Position numbers and translations under genes: made by a program. A stretch of DNA of 5,844 nucleotides from Flavobacterium psychrophilum (GTDB lineage: Bacteria > Bacteroidota > Bacteroidia > Flavobacteriales > Flavobacteriaceae), in the NCBI GenBank assembly GCA_003243255.1, contig QFQM01000263.1, forward strand, positions 1-5,844, given 5' to 3'. Below the pieces are notes generated by a model, which did no database searches, had not been told where the DNA came from, and worked only from the letters and a program-made list of their open reading frames with translations. This document shows positions 1 to 5,844 of the stretch, piece by piece (positions within the stretch are counted from its first letter, which is position 1; every line of letters begins with the position of its first letter).

Positions 1-133
1 ATGGATTCGTTGTTAAATTTGTAGACATGTTTTACTGCTTCCTTCGACACAACTTACACGATCAGCAGGTAGCAATTGGGATTGACAGCTGCAATTATGT
101 CATATTTACTGAAGTAATACGTATCTTAATATC
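1..133. other. Anomalous sequence beyond the truncated thrC end
   Basis: This stretch should encode the C-terminal third of threonine synthase but does not do so in any single frame. On the minus strand all three frames are interrupted: the thrC frame stops at 134-136, a second frame stops at 106-108, and the third has a stop near 54-56. In that third frame, positions 3-44 read KEAVKHVYKFNNES. From memory this resembles the segment just before the DPHGAVGY motif of flavobacterial threonine synthases, but it sits about 70 bases too far from the last good thrC homology. The plus strand has an open frame from the window edge to a TAG at 148-150, ending in ISYNIPT. I do not recognise it, and 49 open codons is not beyond chance. 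There is also a short inverted repeat, TTACT-ga-AGTAA, at 106-117. The region is either a disrupted thrC tail, the end of a convergent gene, or contig-end error. Confidence 0.5.
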
Positions 134-1129
134 CTATAATATTCCAACATAGAACCTCCCACTTTGAAAAAAATTGTTTTCAAATAATTCCAGTATACGA
201 ACAAAGTTGCTGGGATTGCTAACATCCATAGCATTAGAGAGTGTTTCTGTTGTAGCCTGGGGCTTATATTGCTGCGACTGCATAAAGCGGGGCACGGTAT
301 CATTTACATTAGTAGCGGCAATAAAATGGCCTATTGGCAGGCCAATCTTCTTTGCCATCAAACCGGCACATATGTTACCAAAGTTGCCGCTGGGTACTGA
401 TATAGCAAGGGGTTTCCCTAAATGCTTTAATTGTTTATAGGCAAAAAAGTAATAGAACATCTGCGGAAGCCAGCGGGCTATATTGATAGAATTGGCTGAT
501 GTAAGGTTGATATGTTCTAAATCTTTGTCTAAAAAGGCCTGCTTGACCATATCCTGACAATCGTCAAAAGTTCCCTGTACTTCAAGAGCCGTGATGTTTT
601 GACCCAAAGCGGTAAGCTGTTTTTCCTGAATGTTACTTACTTTTCCCGAAGGATAAAGTATAACTACGTTAATGCCTTCAACACCTAGAAAGCCACTGGC
701 AACGGCACCACCGGTATCGCCTGATGTTGCTACAAGTATGGTTGTTTTTTTGTTTTGTCCCTGTGTAAAATAATTCAGGCAGCGCGACATAAAACGTGCG
801 CCAACATCTTTAAAAGCAAGGGTAGGGCCATGGTATAACTCAAGAGCATAAATCCCTTTTTCTACTTCTACCGCTGGAAAATCGAAAGAGAGGGTTTCTT
901 CAACAATATTTCTTAAGATGTCCTGCGGAATCTCTTCACCTATGAATGGCGTTATCGCTTTAAGGGCTATTTCGGTATTGCTGTAGTGTTCGATAGTAGT
1001 AATGAATTCTTGTTCAAGCTGCGGAATACTTTCCGGAAAATAAAGCCCTTTATCAGGTGCAATGCCGGTTAGGGCAGCAGCTGCAAAGCTTGATTTTATG
1101 GTATGGTTGTTAAGGCTATAGTATTTCAT
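134..1129 (-). CDS. thrC: Threonine synthase, C-terminally truncated
   Basis: Threonine synthase is a PLP enzyme that converts O-phospho-L-homoserine and water to L-threonine and phosphate, the last step of the pathway, in the cytosol. The frame starts MKYYSLNN, a typical start for this family in Bacteroidota. The PLP-lysine motif HGPTLAFKDVGARF lies at residues 100-113 with Lys107 as the Schiff-base residue. The SGDTGGAVASGF loop is at 136-147, the cofactor-phosphate motif PSGNFGNICAG at 246-256, and the conserved MDVSNPSNF at 301-309. The start ATG overlaps the thrB stop as ATGA, which implies translational coupling. The family is usually about 430 residues. Here homology ends near residue 320, followed by a run of seven T (coding strand) and about ten unrelated residues before TAG. 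The missing part normally carries the DPHxAVxY and TAHPAKF regions, so the product as written is probably inactive. Removing one T from the run only extends the frame to a stop at 106-108. Identity is very secure; the 3' end is not. Confidence 0.93.
   Translation of the reverse strand: MKYYSLNNHTIKSSFAAAALTGIAPDKGLYFPESIPQLEQEFITTIEHYSNTEIALKAITPFIGEEIPQDILRNIVEETLSFDFPAVEVEKGIYALELYHGPTLAFKDVGARFMSRCLNYFTQGQNKKTTILVATSGDTGGAVASGFLGVEGINVVILYPSGKVSNIQEKQLTALGQNITALEVQGTFDDCQDMVKQAFLDKDLEHINLTSANSINIARWLPQMFYYFFAYKQLKHLGKPLAISVPSGNFGNICAGLMAKKIGLPIGHFIAATNVNDTVPRFMQSQQYKPQATTETLSNAMDVSNPSNFVRILELFENNFFQSGRFYVGIL
167..173. other. Homopolymer run at the point where thrC homology is lost
   Basis: Seven consecutive A on the plus strand (T in the thrC coding strand) sit exactly where the protein stops looking like threonine synthase, just after the residues LELFENN. 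Homopolymers of this length are frequent sites of polymerase slippage and of sequencing indels. A one-base loss gives an alternative tail ending at 106-108, and a one-base gain ends sooner. Neither gives the expected continuation, so an indel here cannot be the only defect. Confidence 0.45.
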
Positions 1130-2046
1130 GATTGTATTTTAATACCCTGTGCGTTTATGGCTGATATGTGTATTTCAAAAGGTACATCTGTAGGTTCCAG
1201 GATGGCTGATAATGCCTGTGCTGATTTTTGAGCTGTTTCGATACCACGGCAAAGCGCAAATACCGATGGCCCCGATCCTGCTATACCGCTTCCGAGTGCC
1301 CCACTATTGGCGGCAGCCTGTTTCAGTTCTGCAAAATATGGGATTAGTATCGAGCGTACAGGCTCTACGAGTTCATCGTGCAGCGAACGCCCTATAAGTC
1401 CATAGTCGTTAGTGTAGAGTCCGCTAATTAACCCACCCAGATTACCACACTGTATGGTCGCTTTTTTCAGGGGGATATTTTCTTTAAGTACTGATCGGGC
1501 ATCTTTCGTCTTTAATTCTATCTGCGGATGAATTACAGTTACATACAACTCTGCAGGTGTAGGTAATGTTATAATATCCAGTGGATCATAGCTGCGGACT
1601 AAAGTAAAACCACCCAAAAGGGCAGGGGCAACGTTATCGGCATGAGGTGCACCACTGGCAAGGGCTTCACCCTGCATGGCATAATATACCAGCTCTTTGT
1701 TCGATAACGGATATCCGCATAACGCATTAATACCAAATACGGCACCTGCTGCGCTGGCGGCACTACTGCCTATACCGCTACCGGCCTTTATTGATTTATG
1801 GATGCTTATCTCAAAACCAAAATCGGGATTTAGTTTTTCAAGTAATGCAAGTCCGGCTACTCCGGCTACATTTTGTTTTGTCTCTAAAGACAGATCCGCT
1901 CCGGTTATGCTTTTTATATGTATGCCTTTTAGGCTTGTTTTGCTGATAGTCATTGTATCACCAAAATCCAGGCATAGCCCAAGGACATCAAATCCACAGG
2001 AAACATTAGCAATGGTTGCAGGGCAGAATAATTTAATTGTATCCAT
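1126..2046 (-). CDS. thrB: Homoserine kinase (GHMP family)
   Basis: ThrB phosphorylates L-homoserine with ATP to O-phospho-L-homoserine, the substrate of ThrC, in the cytosol. The protein is 306 residues, normal for bacterial ThrB. All three GHMP-kinase motifs are visible: motif 1 at residues 9-25 (PATIANVSCGFDVLGLC), the glycine/serine-rich ATP-binding motif 2 at 87-98 (KAGSGIGSSAAS), and motif 3 at 254-265 (GIAGSGPSVFAL). The segment PHADNVAPALLGG at 134-146 and KTKDARSVL at 179-187 match conserved parts of homoserine kinases rather than mevalonate or galactokinases. The start is fixed by the conserved N-terminal strand beginning at residue 4. The ATG follows the thrA stop after only two bases (TAA TT ATG), and the TGA overlaps the thrC start, so translation of all three genes is probably coupled. 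No recognisable Shine-Dalgarno site precedes it, as usual in Bacteroidota. Nothing looks broken. Confidence 0.97.
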   Translation of the reverse strand: MDTIKLFCPATIANVSCGFDVLGLCLDFGDTMTISKTSLKGIHIKSITGADLSLETKQNVAGVAGLALLEKLNPDFGFEISIHKSIKAGSGIGSSAASAAGAVFGINALCGYPLSNKELVYYAMQGEALASGAPHADNVAPALLGGFTLVRSYDPLDIITLPTPAELYVTVIHPQIELKTKDARSVLKENIPLKKATIQCGNLGGLISGLYTNDYGLIGRSLHDELVEPVRSILIPYFAELKQAAANSGALGSGIAGSGPSVFALCRGIETAQKSAQALSAILEPTDVPFEIHISAINAQGIKIQS

Positions 2047-2048
2047 AA

Positions 2049-4499
2049 TTACTTGTTTCCAATTCGTATTACATCGGCAAAAATTCCCGATGCGGTTACT
2101 GCCGCACCGGCACCGGCACCTTTTATTAGTAAAGGCTGGTCTGCATACCTGTCGGTATAAAACAGGACTATATTATCTTTCCCTTCAAGGTTATAGAACG
2201 GATGTTCTTTAGGGATGAACTGCAGGCCAACGTTGGCTTTTCCATTTTCAAATGAAGCAACAAACTTTAAACGCTCTCCCTGTGATGTTGCTTTTGCATA
2301 CAAACCATTAAAATGACCGGCATGAACTTTAAGTGATTCGAAGAAAGTATCAACACTTTTTGTATCAAGGCACTCCTGAGGCAAAAATGAACGGTTTTCA
2401 ATGTCTTCAATCTCCATTTCATAACCACTTTCACGAATAAGTATGATAAGTTTACGTTTTACATCTACACCACTAAGGTCAATCTTCGGGTCAGGTTCGG
2501 TGTAACCTTCTGCCTGAGCCTGTTTTACCACATCGTAAAATGAGTTTTGCTCATTAAAGTTATTGAAAATAAAGTTAAGGCTTCCGCTAAGCACGGCCTG
2601 AATTTTATGTACCCTGTCACCTGATGCTACCAGATTTTTAAGCGTGTCTATAATAGGCAGTCCTGCCCCTACATTAGTTTCAAACAGAAAAGGAGCACTG
2701 TACTGGCGTGAAAGGTCTTTGAGTTCCCTGTAGCTATGATATCCGGATGAGCAGGCTACCTTATTGCAGGTTACAACTGCAATGTTTTGCCTGAGATATT
2801 CAGCATACGTTGCGGCAACATCATCGCTGGCCGTATTGTCTACAAATATGCTGTTTCGGAGGTTAAGTTTTTTTATATTGGCTATAAAGCCGTTAGTGTC
2901 TAAAACTTCAGCATTTTCTAATATTTCTTTTCGTTGCGCGAGTTCAATACCGTCTTCATCAAAATGCATCTTTCTTGAATTGGCAATACCTATAACCCTT
3001 ACATTCATTCGTAAGTGATCTTTCAGATATTTTTTTTGTGAAGCAATCTGTTCTAGAAACTTATCGCCCACATTTCCCACACCCATAACGAACAGGTTAA
3101 GCTGAACAGTATTGTCGTCAAAAAAAGTTTCGTGCAGCGTGTTCAGGGCTTTTTTTACATCTTTTCTGTCAATTACTGCCGAGATATTACGCTCAGATGC
3201 TCCCTGGGCAATAGCCCTTATGTTTATATTATTACGTCCGAGAGTGCTGAACATCTTGCCGCTCAGTCCCTGATGGTTTTTCATGTTTTCGCCTACCACG
3301 GCAATAATAGACAAATCGTTTTCAAGTATGGCAGGTTTTATCTTCTGTTGTTTTATTTCGAAGCTAAACTCGGTATCAATAGCTTTTTTCGCTTTTAGCG
3401 CATCGTTATTGAGAATACCCAGACAGATGGAATGCTCCGATGATGCCTGTGTTATGAATATTACACTGATGTTTTCTTTGGATATTACTTCAAAAAGCCT
3501 TTTAGAGAATCCTGCAACGCCCACCATTCCCGAACCTTCAAGGGTAATAAGAGTAATATTGTCGATATTACTTATGCCACGTATTGGATTGCTGCTTTTT
3601 ACTTTAGGAAACTTATTAATGATGCTGCCATGCGCCGCAGGATCGAAAGTGTTTTTTATATGCAGCGTAATATCTTTGGTAAGTATAGGCTGTATGGTAG
3701 GTGGGTAGAGTACTTTGGCACCAAAGTGAGACAACTCCATGGCTTCTTCAAAGGTGATGTGCTCAATAGGTTCAGCCTGCTTAACAAGTTTAGGGTTGGC
3801 AGTATAAATGCCGTTAACATCGGTCCATATTTCTAATGAGGGCACGTCCAGAGCGGCAGCAACAATGGCAGCAGTATAGTCAGAACCCCCTCTGCCCAGG
3901 GTTGTAGTATGTCCGTCTTCGGATTGGGCAATAAAACCGGGTAATATTGAAATTGCAGCTTTATTCTTATCGAAATAGTGCTGTATCAGCAGGTTGCTAA
4001 TCTCAAAATTAACGACAGCTTTGCCAAAATGATTGTTGGTTTTTATGAGTTCACGACTATCGGCAAGCAGGCAGTCTTCTCCTTGTGCTTTAAGTGTTTC
4101 AGATATAATGTAAGATGATAATAATTCTCCAAAAGAAAGAATAAGGTCTTTGGTTCGGTCTGATAATTCTCCTAACAGAAAACAACCGTCAAGGAGGGTT
4201 TCCAGATGATTGAGTTCGCGCTTTAGATGGCTTAAAACGGCGCTTTGTGCAGTGGCCGGGATAAGGCTTTTTGCCACGTCCAGATGACGGTTTTCTATTT
4301 GTTGGAGCAATTGTTTGTATTGTTCATCTTTTGCAGCGGCATACTTTGCGGCCTGAAGTAAAATGTCAGTTATACCTCCCAGTGCAGATACTATAACAAT
4401 TACGCATTCTTTTTGTTTTTTGTTTTTAATAATACCTGTGCAAAGCGATATATTTTGGGCGTTGGCAACAGAGGAGCCTCCGAATTTCAGGATATTCAT
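2049..4499 (-). CDS. thrA: Bifunctional aspartokinase / homoserine dehydrogenase
   Basis: This 816-residue fusion catalyses the first and third steps from aspartate: phosphorylation to 4-aspartyl phosphate, and NAD(P)H-dependent reduction of aspartate semialdehyde to homoserine. The aspartokinase part has KFGGSS at residues 5-10, LSDRTKDLILSFGELLSS at 112-129, LGRGGSDYTA at 201-210 and the WTDVNGIYTANP segment at 225-236. Two ACT-type regulatory segments follow at about 315-380 and 395-460, the second containing SERNISAVI; they normally bind threonine for feedback inhibition. The dehydrogenase part begins near 465 with the Rossmann motif GVGNVG at 473-478. By alignment from memory with yeast homoserine dehydrogenase, Lys580, Glu668, Asp674, Asp679 and Lys683 match the active-site residues. 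The length is close to the about 820 residues of E. coli ThrA. The start is fixed by the KFGGSS strand. It is the first gene of thrABC and lies downstream of a threonine-rich leader and attenuator, so control at both enzyme and transcription levels is likely. The intervening asd gene is not in the window. Confidence 0.97.
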   Translation of the reverse strand: MNILKFGGSSVANAQNISLCTGIIKNKKQKECVIVIVSALGGITDILLQAAKYAAAKDEQYKQLLQQIENRHLDVAKSLIPATAQSAVLSHLKRELNHLETLLDGCFLLGELSDRTKDLILSFGELLSSYIISETLKAQGEDCLLADSRELIKTNNHFGKAVVNFEISNLLIQHYFDKNKAAISILPGFIAQSEDGHTTTLGRGGSDYTAAIVAAALDVPSLEIWTDVNGIYTANPKLVKQAEPIEHITFEEAMELSHFGAKVLYPPTIQPILTKDITLHIKNTFDPAAHGSIINKFPKVKSSNPIRGISNIDNITLITLEGSGMVGVAGFSKRLFEVISKENISVIFITQASSEHSICLGILNNDALKAKKAIDTEFSFEIKQQKIKPAILENDLSIIAVVGENMKNHQGLSGKMFSTLGRNNINIRAIAQGASERNISAVIDRKDVKKALNTLHETFFDDNTVQLNLFVMGVGNVGDKFLEQIASQKKYLKDHLRMNVRVIGIANSRKMHFDEDGIELAQRKEILENAEVLDTNGFIANIKKLNLRNSIFVDNTASDDVAATYAEYLRQNIAVVTCNKVACSSGYHSYRELKDLSRQYSAPFLFETNVGAGLPIIDTLKNLVASGDRVHKIQAVLSGSLNFIFNNFNEQNSFYDVVKQAQAEGYTEPDPKIDLSGVDVKRKLIILIRESGYEMEIEDIENRSFLPQECLDTKSVDTFFESLKVHAGHFNGLYAKATSQGERLKFVASFENGKANVGLQFIPKEHPFYNLEGKDNIVLFYTDRYADQPLLIKGAGAGAAVTASGIFADVIRIGNK

Positions 4500-4529
4500 A
4501 TAGATTGTTTTTCATTAAAATAAATGTGG

Positions 4530-4551
4530 AAATAAAACAGGTTGTTCCTGT
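4530..4551 (-). terminator. Candidate attenuator terminator
   Basis: Read on the minus strand, the transcript would form ACAGG-aacaa-CCTGT, a perfect five-pair stem (4551-4547 with 4541-4537). It runs directly into the U-rich stretch TTTTATTT (4537-4530), 30 bases before the thrA start. That position is right for an intrinsic terminator that stops transcription before thrA when threonine is ample. The stem is short, and its left arm shares bases with the neighbouring eight-pair hairpin, so the two compete. Which structure terminates cannot be decided without folding and transcript data. Confidence 0.45.
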
Positions 4552-4575
4552 CATTTAGCTTAAATGACCACGAAC
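4544..4575 (-). promoter_or_regulatory. Stable leader hairpin, part of the thr attenuator
   Basis: The minus-strand transcript contains GTCATTTA-agc-TAAATGAC, a perfect eight-pair stem with a three-base loop (4568-4561 with 4557-4550). It is extended by GTTC/GAAC (4575-4572 with 4547-4544) across a small internal loop of three and two bases, giving twelve pairs in all. It sits between the leader-peptide stop and thrA. Its 3' arm overlaps the left arm of the short hairpin that abuts the U-rich tract, so it could be an antiterminator, or itself the main body of the terminator. Confidence 0.6.
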
Positions 4576-4610
4576 GGGGCTATATGAAATGATTATACCC
4601 CTGACGGGGT
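4576..4610 (-). promoter_or_regulatory. Mutually exclusive GGGG/CCCC pairing region
   Basis: On the transcript, ACCCC (4610-4606) can pair with GGGGT (4601-4597) across a four-base loop. The same GGGG can instead pair, together with the adjacent TATA, with TATAgCCCC at 4584-4576, leaving one bulged G. The first arm lies inside the leader gene, at its last Thr codon and the following Pro codon. A ribosome stalled on the Thr codons would mask it and free GGGG for the downstream partner. This is the usual logic of amino-acid attenuators. How this switch connects to the downstream hairpins is not evident from reading alone. Confidence 0.55.
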
Positions 4611-4697
4611 AGTAGTTGTTGTAGTAGAGGTAACAGCAGTAAACCCAACAGTTGCCGGGATAAGTGAAGTTAAATATTTCTTGCTGTTTACTAACAT
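4593..4697 (-). CDS. thrL: Threonine-rich leader peptide of the thr operon
   Basis: This 34-residue frame runs from ATG at 4697 to TAA at 4593-4595, 93 bases before thrA. It starts MLVNSKKYLTSLIP and ends FTAVTSTTTTTTPSGV. Ten of its residues are threonine, and six consecutive Thr codons (ACT ACA ACA ACT ACT ACC) fill 4628-4611. There is only one isoleucine, unlike the E. coli thr leader, which mixes Thr and Ile codons. Inferred role: ribosome stalling at the Thr run when charged threonyl-tRNA is scarce, which changes folding of the downstream RNA and allows transcription into thrABC. The peptide itself probably has no function. It is the only ATG in this frame after an upstream in-frame TAA, and no Shine-Dalgarno site precedes it. 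A chance Thr run directly upstream of a threonine operon, in an intact short frame, is very unlikely. Confidence 0.88.
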   Translation of the reverse strand: MLVNSKKYLTSLIPATVGFTAVTSTTTTTTPSGV

Positions 4698-4704
4698 ATA
4701 CTTA

Positions 4705-4738
4705 CAAATGTAATAAATTTACGTAGCTGTAATACAAA
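4705..4738 (-). promoter_or_regulatory. Bacteroidota-type promoter for the thr leader and operon
   Basis: On the minus strand TACATTTG (4712-4705) matches the Bacteroidota -7 consensus TAnnTTTG exactly. TTTG (4738-4735) lies 22 bases upstream, within the spacing reported for Flavobacterium promoters, and serves as the -33 element. The expected transcription start is only about 5-8 bases after the -7 box, close to the leader-peptide ATG at 4697. The leader mRNA may therefore have a very short or absent 5' untranslated part. The consensus match and its position are seen; promoter activity is inferred. Confidence 0.7.
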
Positions 4739-4769
4739 GCGTAAGCATTTTACGGATTTTTTATAAATG

Positions 4770-4787
4770 CATCCAAAAAACTAAAAT
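4770..4787 (+). promoter_or_regulatory. A-rich translation-initiation region of nnr
   Basis: The bases just before the nnr ATG read ccaaaaaactaaaat, with no Shine-Dalgarno-like sequence. A-rich upstream stretches of this kind are typical of flavobacterial start sites. An upstream ATG at 4767 is in the same frame but meets TAA at 4782-4784, so 4788 is the first usable ATG. Confidence 0.55.
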
Positions 4788-5844
4788 ATGAAGATTTTTA
4801 GTGCTCAACAGATAAGACAGGCTGACGAAACTACAATTTTGAGTCAGAATATAACTTCAACAGAACTTATGGAACGTGCAGCCGGTAAAGCTTTTGAATG
4901 GATTAGAACCAGATTTCCTGATAAGGCTACTCCTTTTTATATTTATTGCGGTCAGGGTAATAATGGAGGAGACGGACTTGCTATTGCCCGTATGCTTTTG
5001 CATGAAGGTTATGGCAATATAAAAGTTGAGATTGTAGAGAATACCGGCAGCCCGACTAAAGATTTTTCTATCAATAAACAGAGAATGGAGCAGGCAGGCA
5101 TTTCCTTTGAAAAGATTAATGGTAATAGTGTTGGCGGTCTGGTTATTATAGATGCGCTTTTTGGTATCGGGCTTAATCGTGAACTAAGTGATGAGGTACG
5201 GCATGCAATCAGGACGATAAATGCTAAAGAAGCTACCGTGATTTCTATAGATGTTCCTTCAGGTATGTTTATGGACAGGAAAACCGAATTAGCGGTTAAA
5301 GCAGATGTAGCGCTTACGTTCCAGTCGCCTAAGTTGCCTTTTTTCTTTGCCGGAAACAAAGATTTTATTCATGATTTCGAAATACTAGATATTGGACTGG
5401 ATAGTGAATTCATAAATGCAACGAGAGTCAATCATCATTATATTAATGCCAAGGCTATACAGAATTACTATAAACCAATGCTACCCCATGCTCATAAAGG
5501 TACACAAGGGCATGCTGTTATTATTGGAGGCAGCTATGGCAAAATAGGTGCTGTATGCCTTTCGGCGAAAGCGGCGTTAAAAAGCGGCTGCGGACTCATA
5601 ACGGCATATATTCCGCAGTGTGGTTATGATATCCTGCAATCTTCATTTCCCGAAGCGATGGTACTTACCAGCGGGCTGGAGCATATTGATACCATTCATT
5701 TTGAATTCGAACCCCGTGCTATTGGCTTGGGGCCCGGCTTAGGCCAGCATGCCTATACACAAAAGGAGATAGGGGAGTTCCTTAGTAAAAACAAGATACC
5801 TCTGGTTATAGATGCTGATGCGCTTAATATCCTTTCGCAGAACA
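4788..5844 (+). CDS. nnr: Bifunctional NAD(P)H-hydrate epimerase / ADP-dependent dehydratase, 3' end outside window
   Basis: Nnr repairs damaged NADH and NADPH: the N-terminal domain epimerises the R and S hydrates, and the C-terminal domain dehydrates the S form with ADP (ATP in eukaryotes). It is a cytosolic housekeeping enzyme. I translated 352 codons to the window edge with no stop. The epimerase domain covers about residues 1-215 and shows GQGNNGGDGLAIAR at 55-68, IIDALFGIGLNR at 120-131 with Asp122 in the position of the conserved acidic residue, and IDVPSG at 154-159. The dehydratase domain begins near 225 with HKGTQGHAVIIGGS at 236-249, KSGCGL at 265-270, GLGPGLG at 313-319 and LVIDADALNIL at 339-349. 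The family is usually about 500 residues, so roughly 150 are missing, including the GSGD region. The start is firm because TAA lies one codon upstream in frame. It is divergent from the thr operon, with no metabolic link evident; the shared intergenic region is probably incidental. Confidence 0.95.
   Translation, partial: MKIFSAQQIRQADETTILSQNITSTELMERAAGKAFEWIRTRFPDKATPFYIYCGQGNNGGDGLAIARMLLHEGYGNIKVEIVENTGSPTKDFSINKQRMEQAGISFEKINGNSVGGLVIIDALFGIGLNRELSDEVRHAIRTINAKEATVISIDVPSGMFMDRKTELAVKADVALTFQSPKLPFFFAGNKDFIHDFEILDIGLDSEFINATRVNHHYINAKAIQNYYKPMLPHAHKGTQGHAVIIGGSYGKIGAVCLSAKAALKSGCGLITAYIPQCGYDILQSSFPEAMVLTSGLEHIDTIHFEFEPRAIGLGPGLGQHAYTQKEIGEFLSKNKIPLVIDADALNILSQN

Larger units (their letters stand above)
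4500..4787. other. Divergent intergenic region between thrA and nnr
   Basis: The 288 bases between the two divergent genes are mostly occupied by the control region of the thr operon on the minus strand: a promoter, a leader-peptide gene and a hairpin set, listed separately. The remaining 4739-4787 is AT-rich and lies directly before nnr. I looked on the plus strand for a TAnnTTTG-type element serving nnr and found only poor partial matches, so its promoter is not assigned. Confidence 0.8.

Noticed and set aside
81..95. Imperfect palindrome ATTGACAGCTGCAAT, considered as an operator or insertion-element end
   Set aside because: It is short and imperfect, with no matching partner repeat or target-site duplication visible in the window.
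106..303. A 65-codon minus-strand frame overlapping the thrC end, possibly the true thrC continuation by frameshift
   Set aside because: Most of it is out of frame within thrC, and its last residues (KVGGSMLEYYRI and onward) do not match the expected threonine synthase C-terminus before its stop at 106-108.
1697..2212. A 171-codon plus-strand open frame, and similar plus-strand frames at 174-440, 1212-1397, 2764-3018, 3132-3398, 3283-3708 and 3630-3836
   Set aside because: All are antisense to thrA, thrB or thrC, which show full family motifs on the other strand; they are frame shadows.
4429..4515. A short minus-strand ATG frame starting MKNNLYEYPE that overlaps the thrA start in another frame
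   Set aside because: It mostly reads thrA codons out of frame, has no leader-like residue bias, and the thrA start is fixed by KFGGSS at residue 5; likely chance.
4714..4721. TAAATTTA on the plus strand as a possible -7 element for nnr
   Set aside because: It lacks the final G, has no TTG at suitable spacing upstream, and overlaps the much better minus-strand promoter.
5009..5359. A 116-codon open frame on the minus strand
   Set aside because: It lies wholly inside nnr, whose conserved motifs on the plus strand are unambiguous; the antisense product resembles nothing I recognise.

Overview
This 5.8 kb window carries the threonine branch of the aspartate pathway and, divergent from it, a metabolite-repair gene. 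The organism is most likely a member of the Flavobacteriaceae (Bacteroidota), Flavobacterium-like. The reasons are: a fused aspartokinase-homoserine dehydrogenase followed by thrB and thrC; a Bacteroidota-type promoter (TAnnTTTG with an upstream TTTG); A-rich sequence instead of Shine-Dalgarno sites before starts; moderately AT-rich DNA; and protein sequences that resemble flavobacterial homologues from memory. No database search was possible.

Layout, with the minus strand read right to left. At 4705-4738 is a promoter. At 4593-4697 is a previously unlisted 34-residue leader peptide with ten threonines, six of them consecutive. After it, at about 4530-4610, comes a set of competing RNA hairpins ending in a U-rich tract. 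The structural genes follow: thrA (2049-4499), thrB (1126-2046) and thrC (134-1129). thrA and thrB are separated by two bases, and thrB and thrC overlap by four (ATGA), so the three are almost certainly one co-translated operon. The leader, codon run and hairpins look like a ribosome-stalling attenuator that senses charged threonyl-tRNA. ThrA phosphorylates aspartate and, after an aspartate-semialdehyde dehydrogenase step encoded elsewhere, reduces the semialdehyde to homoserine. ThrB phosphorylates homoserine and ThrC converts the phosphate to threonine.

The left end is abnormal. The thrC reading frame ends at residue 331, about 100 residues short of the usual length, and homology to threonine synthase fades near position 165. 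No single frameshift restores it. A short peptide that could belong to the missing part of ThrC appears in another frame at the very edge (3-44). This may be a real disruption of thrC, or an assembly or sequence error near a contig end; the window alone cannot decide.

On the plus strand, 4788 to the window end holds the first 352 codons of a bifunctional NAD(P)H-hydrate epimerase/dehydratase (Nnr), cut by the window boundary. The 288 bases between thrA and nnr contain the thr promoter, leader gene and attenuator; no convincing promoter for nnr was found.
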